A DNA stretch of 64,000 nt. Origin: Thiocapsa marina 5811. GTDB taxonomy: Bacteria; Pseudomonadota; Gammaproteobacteria; Chromatiales; Chromatiaceae. Shown here piece after piece: positions 42,313 through 52,127 of this stretch. The stretch covers positions 62,001 to 126,000 of the forward strand of contig NZ_AFWV01000009.1 of assembly GCF_000223985.1 (NCBI RefSeq), given 5' to 3'. Under the pieces are notes generated by a model. That model had not been told where the DNA came from. It worked only from the letters and a program-made list of their open reading frames with translations, and searched no databases. The position numbers and the translations under genes are program-made. Every line of letters starts with the position of its first letter. Within the stretch, counting starts at the first letter, position 1.

Positions 42313-43649
42313 TGTCGCTGCGTGCGCGTGTCGTCGCCTCCGCTGCGGCGGTTCTCGCGGTCTTCATCCTCCTCACCAGTCTCGCCCTGGAACAGGCCTT
42401 CCGCGACACCGCCGAGTCCTCGCGCGAGGAGCGGCTCCTTGCGCAGATCTTCCTGCTCATGGCCGCCGCGGAGGCGGAGAACGACGGCCTGGTCTTTCCC
42501 GACGCGCTCGCCGAAGCGCGCTTCAGCCTGCCTGCATCCGGCCTGTACGCCCGCGTCTTCGACGGGGCCGACCGTCTGATTTGGGAATCGGACTCCGCGA
42601 TCGGCATCCCCGAGCCCGCCCCCATGGCACTCGCGCCGGGCGAACGTCGCCTCGAATTCAGGACCGACGGCCAGGGAGAGGACTATCTGGTCGGGGGCTT
42701 CGGCGTGTCTTGGGCCACGGGGTCGATTCCGCGCAACTATGTCTTCCTGGTCGCTGAAGACACGGCCGCCTTCGACGTGGAAGTCGGACGCTTTCGCGCA
42801 AGCCTCGCGGCCTGGCTGGGGGCGATGGCCTTGCTCATGTTGACGGCATTGGTCTTGATCCTCGCATGGGGACTCGCGCCTCTGCGACGCGTGAGCGCGG
42901 AGGTGGCAGCAGTCGAGGCCGGCAAGCAGGCCAAGATCCTCGGCACCTATCCGAGCGAGATCCGCGCCCTGACCGACAATCTGAACGGCTTGCTGGCCCA
43001 TGAGCAGGCGCGCCAGAGGCGTCTCGACAACGCGCTCGGCGACCTCGCCCACAGCCTCAAAACCCCGCTCGCCGTCATCAGAGGGGCCATCGGCGACATC
43101 GCGACGGGGAAGGAAACTGCCCTGCTCGTGGAGGACCAACTGGCGCGGATGGACACCATCATCGCCCATCAACTGCAACGCGCCCGCACCGGCGGGGGGC
43201 AGAACGCCATCCTGTCGCCGCCGCTGCAGGTCGCGCGCGTCGCGGAGCGTCTGATCGGTTCGCTGAGCAAGGTCTACCGCGACAAAGGCGTCGCGGTCAC
43301 GATGGCCGTCCCGGAGGAGATCCAGATCAACGGTGCCGAGGGGGATCTCATGGAGATGCTCGGCAACCTCCTCGACAACGCCTTCAAATGGTGCCGGAGC
43401 CGAGTGATCGTCCGCGCCGCCACGGAGAAGGGAACGCTGGTCATCGCGATCGAGGACGACGGACCGGGCATTCCGCCGCAGCATGCCGAGCGCCTGCTCG
43501 CACGCGGGACACGTGCGGACGAGGCCGTGCCGGGACACGGCATCGGCCTCGCCATGGCCCGCGAGATCTGCGAGGCGTACGGCGGTCGCCTCGGCGTCGA
43601 GGTCTCGACACTCGGCGGCGCTCGGGTCTGTCTGCTGATTCCGACGTGA
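42312..43649 (+). CDS. Two-component sensor histidine kinase
   Basis: A 445-residue membrane kinase. Helices at about 8-27 and 163-188 frame a periplasmic sensor domain. A HAMP-like linker follows, then the H-box with His247 in LGDLAHSLKTPLAVI. The ATPase domain has the N box (EMLGNLLDNAFKW), G1 (IEDDGPGIP) and G2 (PGHGIGLAMAREICEAYGG). The Asn/Asp/Gly residues needed for kinase activity are all present. Paired with the regulator upstream and a PepSY protein, which suggests PhoQ-like envelope or cation sensing (inference). Confidence 0.93.
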   Translation: MSLRARVVASAAAVLAVFILLTSLALEQAFRDTAESSREERLLAQIFLLMAAAEAENDGLVFPDALAEARFSLPASGLYARVFDGADRLIWESDSAIGIPEPAPMALAPGERRLEFRTDGQGEDYLVGGFGVSWATGSIPRNYVFLVAEDTAAFDVEVGRFRASLAAWLGAMALLMLTALVLILAWGLAPLRRVSAEVAAVEAGKQAKILGTYPSEIRALTDNLNGLLAHEQARQRRLDNALGDLAHSLKTPLAVIRGAIGDIATGKETALLVEDQLARMDTIIAHQLQRARTGGGQNAILSPPLQVARVAERLIGSLSKVYRDKGVAVTMAVPEEIQINGAEGDLMEMLGNLLDNAFKWCRSRVIVRAATEKGTLVIAIEDDGPGIPPQHAERLLARGTRADEAVPGHGIGLAMAREICEAYGGRLGVEVSTLGGARVCLLIPT

Positions 43650-43668
43650 ACGCAGGTCTTGGAATCCT

Positions 43669-43751
43669 GGACCGCGCCAACTCGGGCACGCGTGATTTCA
43701 GCCGCAGCCGATCCGCTCCAAACAAGACACAGACCGCTTCCTACGCGGTTT
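43669..43751 (+). repeat. Degenerate B module between convergent kinase and galE genes
   Basis: GGACCGCGCCAACTC at the left and CTACGCGGTTT at the right, with interior CAGCCGATCC, CTCCAAACAA and GACACAGACCGC, match a B module with many changes. Its right end overlaps the last codons and the TAG stop of galE (43741-43751), so the repeat encodes the final Glu-Thr-Ala of GalE. Confidence 0.55.
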
Positions 43752-44763
43752 CGCCGCCGAAGCCTTCCGGGTTCTCCGACTGCCAGCGCCAGGTATCGCG
43801 CACCATCTCGTCGATTCCGAGCTCGGCCTCCCAACCGAGCTCCGACTTCGCGAGGGCGGGATCGGCATAACAAGCGGCGATGTCTCCCGGCCGGCGCGCG
43901 ACGATCTCGTAGGGCACGGGCCGTCCGCTCGCGCGCTCGAAGGCCGCGACCATATCCAACACGCTGTAACCTTGTCCGGTACCCAGGTTGTAGACCACGA
44001 CGCCGGGCCGCTGTGCGAGTCGATGCAGGGCCGCAAGATGTCCGCGGGCCAAGTCGACGACATGGATGTAATCGCGCACGCCGGTGCCGTCCGGGGTGGG
44101 ATAGTCGTCGCCGAAGACGCGCAGTCGCGGCAGCTTGCCGACCGCGACCTGTGCGACATAGGGCATCAGGTTGTTCGGAATGCCGTTGGGGTCCTCGCCG
44201 ATGCGCCCGCTCGGGTGCGCGCCGACCGGATTGAAATAGCGCAGCAGCGCGATGTTCCAGGCCGCGTCCGAGACGTGAAGATCGCGCAGGATCTCCTCGA
44301 TAAAGAGCTTTGAGCGGCCGTAGGGATTGGTCGCCGACAACGGAAACCCCTCTCGGATCGGCACCGTCGCCGGATCCCCGTAGACCGTGGCCGAGGAGCT
44401 GAAGACGATGTTCTTCACCCCTGCCGCCGCCATCGCCTCACAGAGTGTAATGGTCCCGCCGACGTTGTTGTCGTAGTAGGCGAGCGGGATCTCGACCGAC
44501 TCCCCGACCGCCTTGAGTCCGGCGAAATGAACAACCGCATCGAAGACGTGCTCGCGAAAGATCGCATCGAGTGCGGCACGATCGCGCAGATCCGCCTCGA
44601 TGAATGTCGGCCTTCGGCCCGTTATCTCGCCAACCCGCCGCAGCGACTCCTCTTTACTGTTGCAGAGGTTATCCACCACCACGACGTCCATACCCGCCGC
44701 CAACATCTCCACGCAGGTATGGCTGCCGATATACCCCGCCCCGCCCGTCACCAGAACACGCAT
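43741..44763 (-). CDS. galE: UDP-glucose 4-epimerase
   Basis: A 340-residue extended short-chain dehydrogenase that interconverts UDP-glucose and UDP-galactose with bound NAD. The NAD-binding [10 protein letters not shown] motif is at residues 6-15, with the catalytic Ser/Tyr-x3-Lys (SSATVYGDP... YGRSK) and [15 protein letters not shown], a family signature. Length is normal. The ATG at 44763 has GGAG nearby and gives the canonical MRVLVTGG start. It ends within a degenerate repeat. Likely supplies precursors for surface polysaccharide. Confidence 0.97.
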   Translation of the reverse strand: MRVLVTGGAGYIGSHTCVEMLAAGMDVVVVDNLCNSKEESLRRVGEITGRRPTFIEADLRDRAALDAIFREHVFDAVVHFAGLKAVGESVEIPLAYYDNNVGGTITLCEAMAAAGVKNIVFSSSATVYGDPATVPIREGFPLSATNPYGRSKLFIEEILRDLHVSDAAWNIALLRYFNPVGAHPSGRIGEDPNGIPNNLMPYVAQVAVGKLPRLRVFGDDYPTPDGTGVRDYIHVVDLARGHLAALHRLAQRPGVVVYNLGTGQGYSVLDMVAAFERASGRPVPYEIVARRPGDIAACYADPALAKSELGWEAELGIDEMVRDTWRWQSENPEGFGGETA

Positions 44764-45365
44764 CGCATCACTCCGTTTTCGGCTTTTGAACATTTTTCGT
44801 GGCTTTATCGACCGACGCTCATACCTCCGACAGCCTGCTTTCAGGAGGCATCCCCCATCTTAGCCTCTTCGGCGAGGGTTCGAAGACAGAGGGTGCCTTG
44901 CGGATCGTTGCGCACCAGGACGGTGCGCGAGCGAGCGATCCTCCATCCGGATCGATGCGGCGGGCGCTCGGCCCAAGGGCGCGGCGCCGGCTTTCCTACT
45001 GGGTGCGGATCGTCGCTCCGACCCTAAACCCCGCCGGCGCTCATCGCCGAAAGGCGTCCCCCGGGATCGTCGACTTGCAGTCGACATCTTCCCACGCCCG
45101 ACAGCAAGCGGGTCGAGCCCGACTCGCACCCCCTTGTCTCGCACTCGGCGGCGTTGGGCCGGGGCTAGGCCCGGGCGTCTCGCCATCGACGGGGACGGTG
45201 CCGATATCCAACACATCGCGCATGGAGATGTCATCGACCGACGAGCGCCCCACGTGGCGTCCTTTGTGCTTAACTCTCCCGCAGAACGCGGCCGTGCGCG
45301 CGTCTCCCGATCACGAGCGCCGTGCCCCCGCGGCAGGCCCCGCCCAACACTTGCAGGTCACCGAC
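44764..45365. other. Gene-free stretch of about 600 bases upstream of the PEPCK-like gene
   Basis: An open plus-strand frame crosses this stretch into the next gene, but its composition (Ser/Pro/Arg-rich, no family pattern) and the palindromic repeat embedded in it argue against coding. It contains the inverted family 2 repeat at 45030-45092. No promoter was resolved. Confidence 0.4.
45030..45092 (-). repeat. Palindrome repeat family 2, copy 3 (inverted)
   Basis: On the minus strand the core is GTCGACTGCAAGTCGAC (45069-45085), preceded by GGAAGAT and followed by GATCCCGGGGGACGCC. Compared with the other copies, the second base pair of the stem has changed on both sides (GAC/GTC to GTC/GAC), so pairing is kept. 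Confidence 0.75.
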
Positions 45366-48300
45366 ATGATCGATCCCATTCGCGAGCTTGGTCTCCACAT
45401 CGATGCGTCCGCCGATCGTCCCGACGGCCCCTGCGCACCGCTCTCGGCCGACGACCGCCAGAAGCTACATCTCTACATCAACTTCAAGCTGATCTCCTCC
45501 GGTCAACCCTCATGCGGTACGGCGGCGACGGAGGGCTTCATCGAGATCGCCCACGATCTGCTGTTGAGTTATCGCGAGAAAAACCGGCTCTTATCGTCGT
45601 ATCACTGCCCGGTAGATCGGCGGATCCAGGACTTTCTGGGGCGCTATTTCGAGGATCTGGAGCTGGACCGAATCCCGACCCTGCCCTTCCAATCCTTCAT
45701 CCTGGACCGTCACGGACTGGCCCGCGAGCTTTCCGTCCCGGTCGACAGCGATGTCTTCACCTCGGACATCATTTCGAGCTATCGCGTAGCACAAGGCGTG
45801 CTGCACAACCCGGCGAGCGACCGGCGCACGACCGAGGGGTCTTTCCACGTCGCCGAAGGCGGGCTGCCGATCCCGGGCGACAAGAAAGCGGTCCCCAAGG
45901 CGGTCTTCGCAAAGATGCTCGAGGCTGCGCTCGATCCGCCGGACGACCTGCTGACCATCCCCTTTACGGCGAACCACAGCGAGCCGGCACGGATGTTCGT
46001 CTCTCTCCTGCTGCGGCCCTTGGTGTGCCCGGAGGTGCCCGGTTTTCAGCCCGAGAAGAACATGGAGATCCGCTTCTTCGCGCCGGGTAATCTCGTCTCC
46101 AACCTGGATTTCGTGGAGAGCATCTTCGGCAACGGCGGCAATCCCTATCTTGCGGATTTCGATGCCGCTCTGGACGTCGACCACTGGACCGGCCACACCG
46201 GCTGCGTGCTGCTTGCCCCGCACCTGACGCAACTCACCAAGCAGGCGCTGGGACTGCCGCACCGTGACCACGCAACGGAGCGCCAGCGCGCCGAGGGCAT
46301 GTGCTGGAGCGATCCGGATGAGCGCTACAACGACGGCAGTGCCTTCAAGATCACCGCGCGCGACGACTCCGGGGTCATCGTCACCATCCTGGCGGACAAC
46401 TATTTCGGCTACTGCAAGAAGGAGGTGAAGACACAAATCAGCTTCGCCGCCAACCTCTTCGGCCTGGCCGAGGAGGAGCACTCGGGCGGCGCGCTCGCAT
46501 TCCCGCGATTCAACCACGGCGAGGAGTTCGGCGTGGATCAGACCACGCGCGAGCCCGGCTATTCCTTTACCGATGTCGCCGAGCGCTACGGCGCGATCAT
46601 GGACCTGCAGCCGGAGGGCTACGGGATCGACAAACGCTTCCCGCAAGTCGTCTACGTTCCGCAAAAACTGCGCATGGACCTGCTCGCCCAGCGGATCACG
46701 TGGGATCACGACGGCACGACGCGAACCATCCGCCTGCAGCCGGGCAAGATCTACGTCCAGCCCAACGGCTACAAGATCGAGATGCACAAGCACCCGGGCG
46801 CGCCGTCCTGGCGTCTCATCGGGACCAAGGCGGAAGGGACCTTCTGCCACAAGCCCTGCACCGTCTCGGGCGGCGGCAAGTCCGAGATCTCCAAGTCGTT
46901 GGAGGACGCCGTCCTGTACGGCCCCATCTTCGTCGACGATCTGAATCAGGATCTGGACCGGGTGCAGGAGATCTTCGACCGCGATTACCGAGACCGCTTC
47001 CGTCCCGGCTTCGAGCACGAGGACCACGACGCCGGGCGCAAGCCCTTGTCCCCGGAGCGCAGCCTGGGCTCGGTGATCAAGCTGCTGACCCCCTCGCCCA
47101 GTCATACGCACGAGTACAACACCTGGCTCACGATGATCCCGCCGCGGTTGCTGGCCCTCACCTTCATGATCAAGCGGCTCTACCGTCCGAGCTGGGGCGA
47201 GGCGTGGCGCGACCGCTTCTCGGTCGACGAGGTCGACGGCGCGCCGGGCCACGAGCTGAAGGCCTTCGGGCGGCGCATCGTGGCGACCTACCTGCGCGTC
47301 GGGTTCGATCCGGACAGCAAGTGGCGGACCTTCAAGCTGCGTCAAGACTTCATCGCGGCCGAGAAGATCCAGATGGAAGACGACATCACCGCGTCGGTCG
47401 TGATTCCGCCGGGTGCGGTCAGCGGCTGTCGAGCCGCGGCTCGCGAGGGCGAACACAGCCTCAAGCTCGCCCGTAACTGCGAGTACCGCCTGTTCCAGCG
47501 TCCCGACGATGCCATCATCCCCGGCTTCGACAAACAGACCGAGCTCGAGATGGCGCAGGACGGCAACTTCATGGCCAACTACGAGCCGTTGCATGGACCG
47601 ACACTGGACGCCGTCATCGGCGACATTCTGACCCTCTCGACCTTCACCGCACCCATGCGCGAGCGTCTCGAGCATGCAGCACGCGACGGCCTCGCCGTGG
47701 TCTCCTCGGCACACCCGCGGCTGGTCGACGGTAAGCCGTCGAAAAACCCCCGCTACCTTCAGGTGCGCCCGGATCTGGTCAACCCCGTGCGCAGCTATGT
47801 CGCCGAGATGGGCGCGCGCTTCCATCGCAAGCTGCCCTTGGATATCCCGGTCTGTCACCCGGTCGACGCGGTCCTGACCGGGCGGCGCAACAACCCGCCG
47901 GAGCCCGGCATACGCGCGCTCGCGGTCTACAACCCGATCCATTACCAAGAGCTGCCGGAGCTCTTCATGGACTTCATCTGCTCGCTCACCGGCAAGTCTC
48001 CCTCCACGACCGGTGCCGGCAGCGAAGGGGCGTTGACCAAGGCGCCGTTCAACGCCGTGCGCCCGACCGTGGATCTCAACAACGCCCTGGTGTCCTACAT
48101 CCTCACCGGCTATGCCGGGTTCTCGAGTTCCGCCGGACACATCGGCCCGGACGTAAAGGTCTCGCACGACGTCTCGCTGTTGATACCGGAGATCTGGGCC
48201 CGTCTCACCGAGCAGGAGCGCGATCCGCAATACCTGATCGCAAACGACTATCTCGAGCCCCTCGCAGACTTCGAGCACCAGGGCCGCACCGTACTGGCCA

Positions 48301-48893
48301 GCCGTCTGGGCTACCGCATCACCGAGCGCTTCGTCGCCCACTTTCTAGGCAAGATCTTCGACAACCCGCGCGCCGTCTTCACCTCGGCCATCCTGCGCCC
48401 GGAATCGCAGAGCCTGGAGGTCTTCGTCGACGGCATCGAGAACATCTGCGAGGCACAAGAGCGCGTCGCCCGGCGCTATTTCGAGGACGGCAGCATCGCG
48501 GACGCCTGTCCGCCGCTCGCAGCCCTACTCCACATCATGGCGGAGGGCCACTATCAGGGGCGAACGGTCCACGACCCCCTGATCCGCAACCTCTTCACCC
48601 GCGAGTCCCTATTGAGCTCCGATTGGTATCGCGAACGTCTGCAGATCAAGCAACAGCGCGACATCCAGCTCGCTCGGAGGATGGTGCTGAATCTGCAGCA
48701 GTTCATGGATCTGCGCCACTACGCCGACGAGGCCGACCGTCTCGACGCCGCGGCGCGCCTGGAGCGCGCCAAGGCCGACCTGGCACGGGTCCAGGAGCCC
48801 GCCTACCTGGAAGCCTTGGTCGGCACCATCGGTGCGGATCCACTTGGACCGGCGCGGGAGATCATGTTCGAGGCCGAGCGACAGGCCGCCTAG
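45366..48893 (+). CDS. Probable PPi-type phosphoenolpyruvate carboxykinase
   Basis: A very large 1175-residue cytosolic protein. Its size fits the PPi-dependent PEPCK family described from Entamoeba and Propionibacterium (about 130 kDa), which makes PEP and PPi from oxaloacetate and phosphate, or the reverse. PEPCK-like hallmarks are visible in the right order: a Lys/His metal pair (Lys352 in CKKEVKT, His372 in EEEHSGG, 20 residues apart as in GTP-PEPCK), then a P-loop-like VSGGGKSEIS with Lys505. Other conserved-looking blocks are TGAGSEGALTKAPFNAVRPT and SSAGHIGPDVKVSHDVSLL. The ATG at 45366 follows AGGT. No ATP- or GTP-PEPCK gene is present. Family assignment is from memory of motifs and size. 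Confidence 0.7.
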   Translation: MIDPIRELGLHIDASADRPDGPCAPLSADDRQKLHLYINFKLISSGQPSCGTAATEGFIEIAHDLLLSYREKNRLLSSYHCPVDRRIQDFLGRYFEDLELDRIPTLPFQSFILDRHGLARELSVPVDSDVFTSDIISSYRVAQGVLHNPASDRRTTEGSFHVAEGGLPIPGDKKAVPKAVFAKMLEAALDPPDDLLTIPFTANHSEPARMFVSLLLRPLVCPEVPGFQPEKNMEIRFFAPGNLVSNLDFVESIFGNGGNPYLADFDAALDVDHWTGHTGCVLLAPHLTQLTKQALGLPHRDHATERQRAEGMCWSDPDERYNDGSAFKITARDDSGVIVTILADNYFGYCKKEVKTQISFAANLFGLAEEEHSGGALAFPRFNHGEEFGVDQTTREPGYSFTDVAERYGAIMDLQPEGYGIDKRFPQVVYVPQKLRMDLLAQRITWDHDGTTRTIRLQPGKIYVQPNGYKIEMHKHPGAPSWRLIGTKAEGTFCHKPCTVSGGGKSEISKSLEDAVLYGPIFVDDLNQDLDRVQEIFDRDYRDRFRPGFEHEDHDAGRKPLSPERSLGSVIKLLTPSPSHTHEYNTWLTMIPPRLLALTFMIKRLYRPSWGEAWRDRFSVDEVDGAPGHELKAFGRRIVATYLRVGFDPDSKWRTFKLRQDFIAAEKIQMEDDITASVVIPPGAVSGCRAAAREGEHSLKLARNCEYRLFQRPDDAIIPGFDKQTELEMAQDGNFMANYEPLHGPTLDAVIGDILTLSTFTAPMRERLEHAARDGLAVVSSAHPRLVDGKPSKNPRYLQVRPDLVNPVRSYVAEMGARFHRKLPLDIPVCHPVDAVLTGRRNNPPEPGIRALAVYNPIHYQELPELFMDFICSLTGKSPSTTGAGSEGALTKAPFNAVRPTVDLNNALVSYILTGYAGFSSSAGHIGPDVKVSHDVSLLIPEIWARLTEQERDPQYLIANDYLEPLADFEHQGRTVLASRLGYRITERFVAHFLGKIFDNPRAVFTSAILRPESQSLEVFVDGIENICEAQERVARRYFEDGSIADACPPLAALLHIMAEGHYQGRTVHDPLIRNLFTRESLLSSDWYRERLQIKQQRDIQLARRMVLNLQQFMDLRHYADEADRLDAAARLERAKADLARVQEPAYLEALVGTIGADPLGPAREIMFEAERQAA

Positions 48894-49581
48894 GGCGCAC
48901 CTGCGCTCGGTCGCCGTGACGGGGACGCGCATTCCGGACGGGTATGCGCGTAAGGGGATTACCTGGAGGAGCGCCTGAAGGACAGAAAACGCGTCCACCA
49001 GCGTACGCGGACCGAGCGTCTCGGCGACCCCAAGACCCTAACGGAGGGCTGACCCGCCGTTGGGCCCGCGGCACTCGAGCGTGGCACGTCGATCGACGTA
49101 CTGCTCTCCAGCGCACGCCTGACAACCCGTTCGAAATCGAACGCATAGGTCGTCCCGGGCGCCGCCGGAGAGACCATCTCCGGCCTGTGGATCTCGGAGC
49201 GAGCTAGATCGGGCTTCGGCGCAGTACGGCGGTCTTCAGTCATCACCACGGGCGTCATCTTTAACTGCTCCGTCTCGGAATCGTCTGTGGGGGCATCGTC
49301 CGTGAGATCCGAACCCGACACTCGCCGGACTCAGGGCTTGGACCGCAGGTGCTTCGCGACCGAAGATAAGGGGAATCGGGCGAGACCGTGACGAAAGTCT
49401 ACAGTCGTCAGATGACCGCGATGCGTGATCTTGACAAGGGGATCCGTGAATTATTCACGCCTGTTCCGACACGCCGCTCGACCCCGCGACGTCGATCCGA
49501 CCAAACAGCAGCTCGACCGACACCCCGGACCGCCTTGTGTTAGCGTGCCGGGCATCAGCCAACAATCCCGGAACATCGAAG
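48894..49581. other. Long intergenic stretch, with one doubtful minus-strand ORF
   Basis: Nearly 690 bases without a recognisable gene. On the minus strand a 120-codon frame from a GTG at 49321 to 48959 (MSGSDLTDDAPTDDSETEQL; Arg-rich end) has no ribosome site or family match and is probably spurious. A small palindrome GTGAATTATTCAC lies near 49446. Confidence 0.35.
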
Positions 49582-50400
49582 ATGCAACACCTTACACCCC
49601 AGGGCCAACAGATCGTCGACGATATCGCCCGGCGTCACGGCTTCAGCCAGGACGCAGTCACCCACATGTTGATCGCCGTGCTCAACGGCAACGGCGGCAT
49701 GGCCCAATTCAGCCACCCGGAATTCGGCGGCTCGGGCCAGTGGATGCAGGGCGGCATGCTGATGCTCGGCGACATGTTCAACTCCTCCCTCAAGGGTCGG
49801 GTCGACGCACTCTGCTACGAGCTCTCCAACCTGCTCGCCAACCAGCCGGGACTGCTTCAGAGCGGGAGCTTCCAATCCCAGAGCCAAGGCGGCGGATCCT
49901 TTCAAAACCAAACCAGCGGAGGCGTGCGCGGTCAATCCGATCTCTTCGTGCCGGACCCCGCCGATCACTGGTGGCCGCATGAGCTCGGCGTACCGAGCGC
50001 GACCGGCAGCCAGAACAACGTCAAGTACGCCTATTTCGCCGACGCACGGCGTCTGGCGGTGAACACCGGAGGGGATGTCTGGGTGTACGACACGTTGGAT
50101 CATCAGATCGGGGGCTTCTCCCAGCAGCAGGGTAGCGGCGGCTCGATCAGCTTCGGCAGCCAATACGGCACCATCGATCTCGGACGCCTCCCGGTCGTCT
50201 CGCGCAACGGTCAACCCGCGGCACATGCGCCGGCCTCTGCGTCGGATCAGTCCGGGCAGTATCGGCCCGCCCCGAGCCCCGGAGCGAGCGAGGGCGATAT
50301 CTTCGCCGCCATCGAGCGTCTCGGCGATCTCAGGTCGAAGGGCATCCTCACGGACGATGAGTTCAACGCCAAGAAGGCCGAGCTGCTCGCACGCCTGTAG
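49582..50400 (+). CDS. SHOCT-domain protein, function unknown
   Basis: A 272-residue soluble protein. The N-terminal region (LTPQGQQIVDDIARRHGFSQ, then LNGNGGMAQFSHPEFGGSGQ) is conserved in bacterial SHOCT proteins. A Ser/Gln/Gly-rich linker follows, then a middle beta-rich domain (HWWPHELGVPSATG, VNTGGDVWVYDTLDHQIGG). The last 32 residues form a SHOCT helix pair (RLGDLRSKGILTDDEFNAKK). SHOCT domains often mediate oligomerisation. The ATG at 49582 begins the conserved region. A heptamer array starts right after its stop. Confidence 0.8.
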   Translation: MQHLTPQGQQIVDDIARRHGFSQDAVTHMLIAVLNGNGGMAQFSHPEFGGSGQWMQGGMLMLGDMFNSSLKGRVDALCYELSNLLANQPGLLQSGSFQSQSQGGGSFQNQTSGGVRGQSDLFVPDPADHWWPHELGVPSATGSQNNVKYAYFADARRLAVNTGGDVWVYDTLDHQIGGFSQQQGSGGSISFGSQYGTIDLGRLPVVSRNGQPAAHAPASASDQSGQYRPAPSPGASEGDIFAAIERLGDLRSKGILTDDEFNAKKAELLARL

Positions 50401-50401
50401 C

Positions 50402-50591
50402 TGGAAGCTGGAAGCCGGAAGCCGGAAGCCGGAAGCCGGAAGCCGGAAGCCGGAAGCCGGAAGCCGGAAGCCGGAAGCCGGAAGCCGGAAGCCGGAAGCC
50501 GGAAGCCGGAAGCCGGAAGCCGGAAGCCGGAAGCCGGGAGCCGGAAGCCGGAAGCCGGGAGCCGGGAGCCGGGAGCCGGGAGCCGGAAGCT
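50402..50591. repeat. Heptanucleotide tandem array (GGAAGCC)n, about 27 units
   Basis: Starts one base behind the SHOCT stop codon. The first and last units are GGAAGCT, the central units are uniform GGAAGCC, and near the right end GGGAGCC variants appear singly and then in a run. A seven-base period does not keep frame, so coding function is unlikely. It lies between convergent genes. The uniform core suggests recent slippage expansion. Confidence 0.95.
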
Positions 50592-50619
50592 GTAATCTCC
50601 GCCTTCGCCGACCCGCCGA

Positions 50620-52059
50620 TCAAAGATACGGCGAAAACAACCGCGCGAATCCGTCGCGCAGCTTCACCGGAATCGAGCGGGCGGCAAGCTCGGCGAGCGT
50701 CAAGGCCCGGCTCGCGGCGATCTTGGCGTCCACCAGCGCATGGAGCCGGCGCGACAGCTCGTGATCGTAACATTCGAGGTTGTACTCGAAATTCAGGCGC
50801 AGGCTGCGCGCATCCCAATTGGCCGACCCGAGAAACGACCAAGCGTCGTCGATCAGCATCAATTTGGTGTGATCGAAGGGCGGCGGGGAGAGCCGGATGC
50901 GGCAGTGTCCCTCCAAAAGCGCGTCGACTTGGGCCTGCGCGGCCCACTGCACGAGCTTCAGATTGTTCTGCTCGGGCATCAGGATCTCGACATCGACACC
51001 GCGCAAGGCGGTCACATTGAGCGCGGCGATCAGGGTCTGATCGGGCAGGAAATAGGGCGTGACGATCCGAACCCGCTCGCACGCCGCGCTCAGCGCACCC
51101 AGAATCATCCGTCGGATGACGTCGAAGTCCTCGTCCGGCCCGTCGGGAACGCCCCGTGCGAGGGTCGTTCCGACGTACCCCAGCACCGGATACCAAGTGT
51201 CCCCGCCGAGCCGCTCTCCGGTCGTGAAGGTCCAGTCCAGCGCGAAGGCCTCGACGAGGAAACGCACGACCGGACCTTCCACACGCAGGTGCACGTCTCG
51301 GATCGGATGGCGCGGACGGGACGCCAGCAAGGAGCCGGCGCGAATATTCAGGCCGCCGGTGAAGCCGACGCGCCCGTCGACCACCAGAATCTTGCGGTGG
51401 TTGCGCAGATTCAGGTACTGGCTCTTCACGGGGAGCACGGAGGCGAGAAAGACCGCGCTCGGGATCCCGCGACGGCGCAAGATGCGCGGCATCGCCGGAC
51501 GACTGTAACGTTGACCGACCCCGTCGACCAGGACACGCACGGCAACGCCGCGCCGATGCGCCCGCTCGAGTGCATCGGCGAAGAGCCCGCCGACGCTGTC
51601 GTTGTCGAAGATGTAGGTCGAGAGCCCGATAGTCTCCTCGGCCCGATCGATCGCCTCGAGCATGCGTGGATAGGCTTGATCGCCGTCGATCAGGACATCG
51701 ATCCGGTTACCCGCCTCCAGCGGCAAACCGGTCAAGGCATCGCCGAGATGACCCAGACGTACCAGATGCGGATACCGGGCATCCAAGGCACGGCGGGCGC
51801 AACGCTCCCCGGCCAACTCGGCACGGTCGCTGGCCTCCGATGTCTGCGGACGCAGCCGATGGGCCTTGCGGGTAATACGGTTGATCCCGAAGAGCCAATA
51901 GAGCACGAGACCGACCACCGGAGCCAACATGACGAGCCCCGCCCAGCCGACCGTCGATGGCACATCGCGACGCCCGAGCAGGAGATGGGCCACCGTGGCG
52001 ATCCGCGCGGCGAGCTCCAATCCCAACAGGGCTCCCGTCCAGAGGGTTTGGTCAGGCAT
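50620..52059 (-). CDS. cls: Cardiolipin synthase (phospholipase D family)
   Basis: A 479-residue inner-membrane enzyme that joins two phosphatidylglycerol molecules to cardiolipin. Two N-terminal helices (about 8-30, 38-57) are followed by two PLD half-sites: NHRKILVVDGRVGFTGG and DHTKLMLIDDAWSFLGSANW, both with HxKx4D. Length and domain order match the ClsA type. It is transcribed alone, convergent with the SHOCT gene; the aspartic protease gene lies upstream on the same strand. Confidence 0.94.
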   Translation of the reverse strand: MPDQTLWTGALLGLELAARIATVAHLLLGRRDVPSTVGWAGLVMLAPVVGLVLYWLFGINRITRKAHRLRPQTSEASDRAELAGERCARRALDARYPHLVRLGHLGDALTGLPLEAGNRIDVLIDGDQAYPRMLEAIDRAEETIGLSTYIFDNDSVGGLFADALERAHRRGVAVRVLVDGVGQRYSRPAMPRILRRRGIPSAVFLASVLPVKSQYLNLRNHRKILVVDGRVGFTGGLNIRAGSLLASRPRHPIRDVHLRVEGPVVRFLVEAFALDWTFTTGERLGGDTWYPVLGYVGTTLARGVPDGPDEDFDVIRRMILGALSAACERVRIVTPYFLPDQTLIAALNVTALRGVDVEILMPEQNNLKLVQWAAQAQVDALLEGHCRIRLSPPPFDHTKLMLIDDAWSFLGSANWDARSLRLNFEYNLECYDHELSRRLHALVDAKIAASRALTLAELAARSIPVKLRDGFARLFSPYL

Positions 52060-52127
52060 CCCGAGCGATCAAGCAATGCCGACGCTCCTGCCCGGGCTCC
52101 CGAAAGGGCGTGCGCACCGTTTCTCGC

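Noticed and set aside
44799-45365. N-terminal extension of the PEPCK-like gene
   Set aside because: The frame is open but the 189 extra residues are Ser/Pro/Arg-rich and include a palindromic repeat; the conserved-looking protein starts at 45366.
48959-49321. 120-codon minus-strand ORF after the PEPCK-like gene
   Set aside because: GTG start without ribosome site, low-complexity Ser/Arg/Pro sequence and no family pattern.
50363-51196. Minus-strand ORF with LPASGFR repeats
   Set aside because: It is the shadow of the heptamer array and of the cardiolipin synthase gene in another frame.
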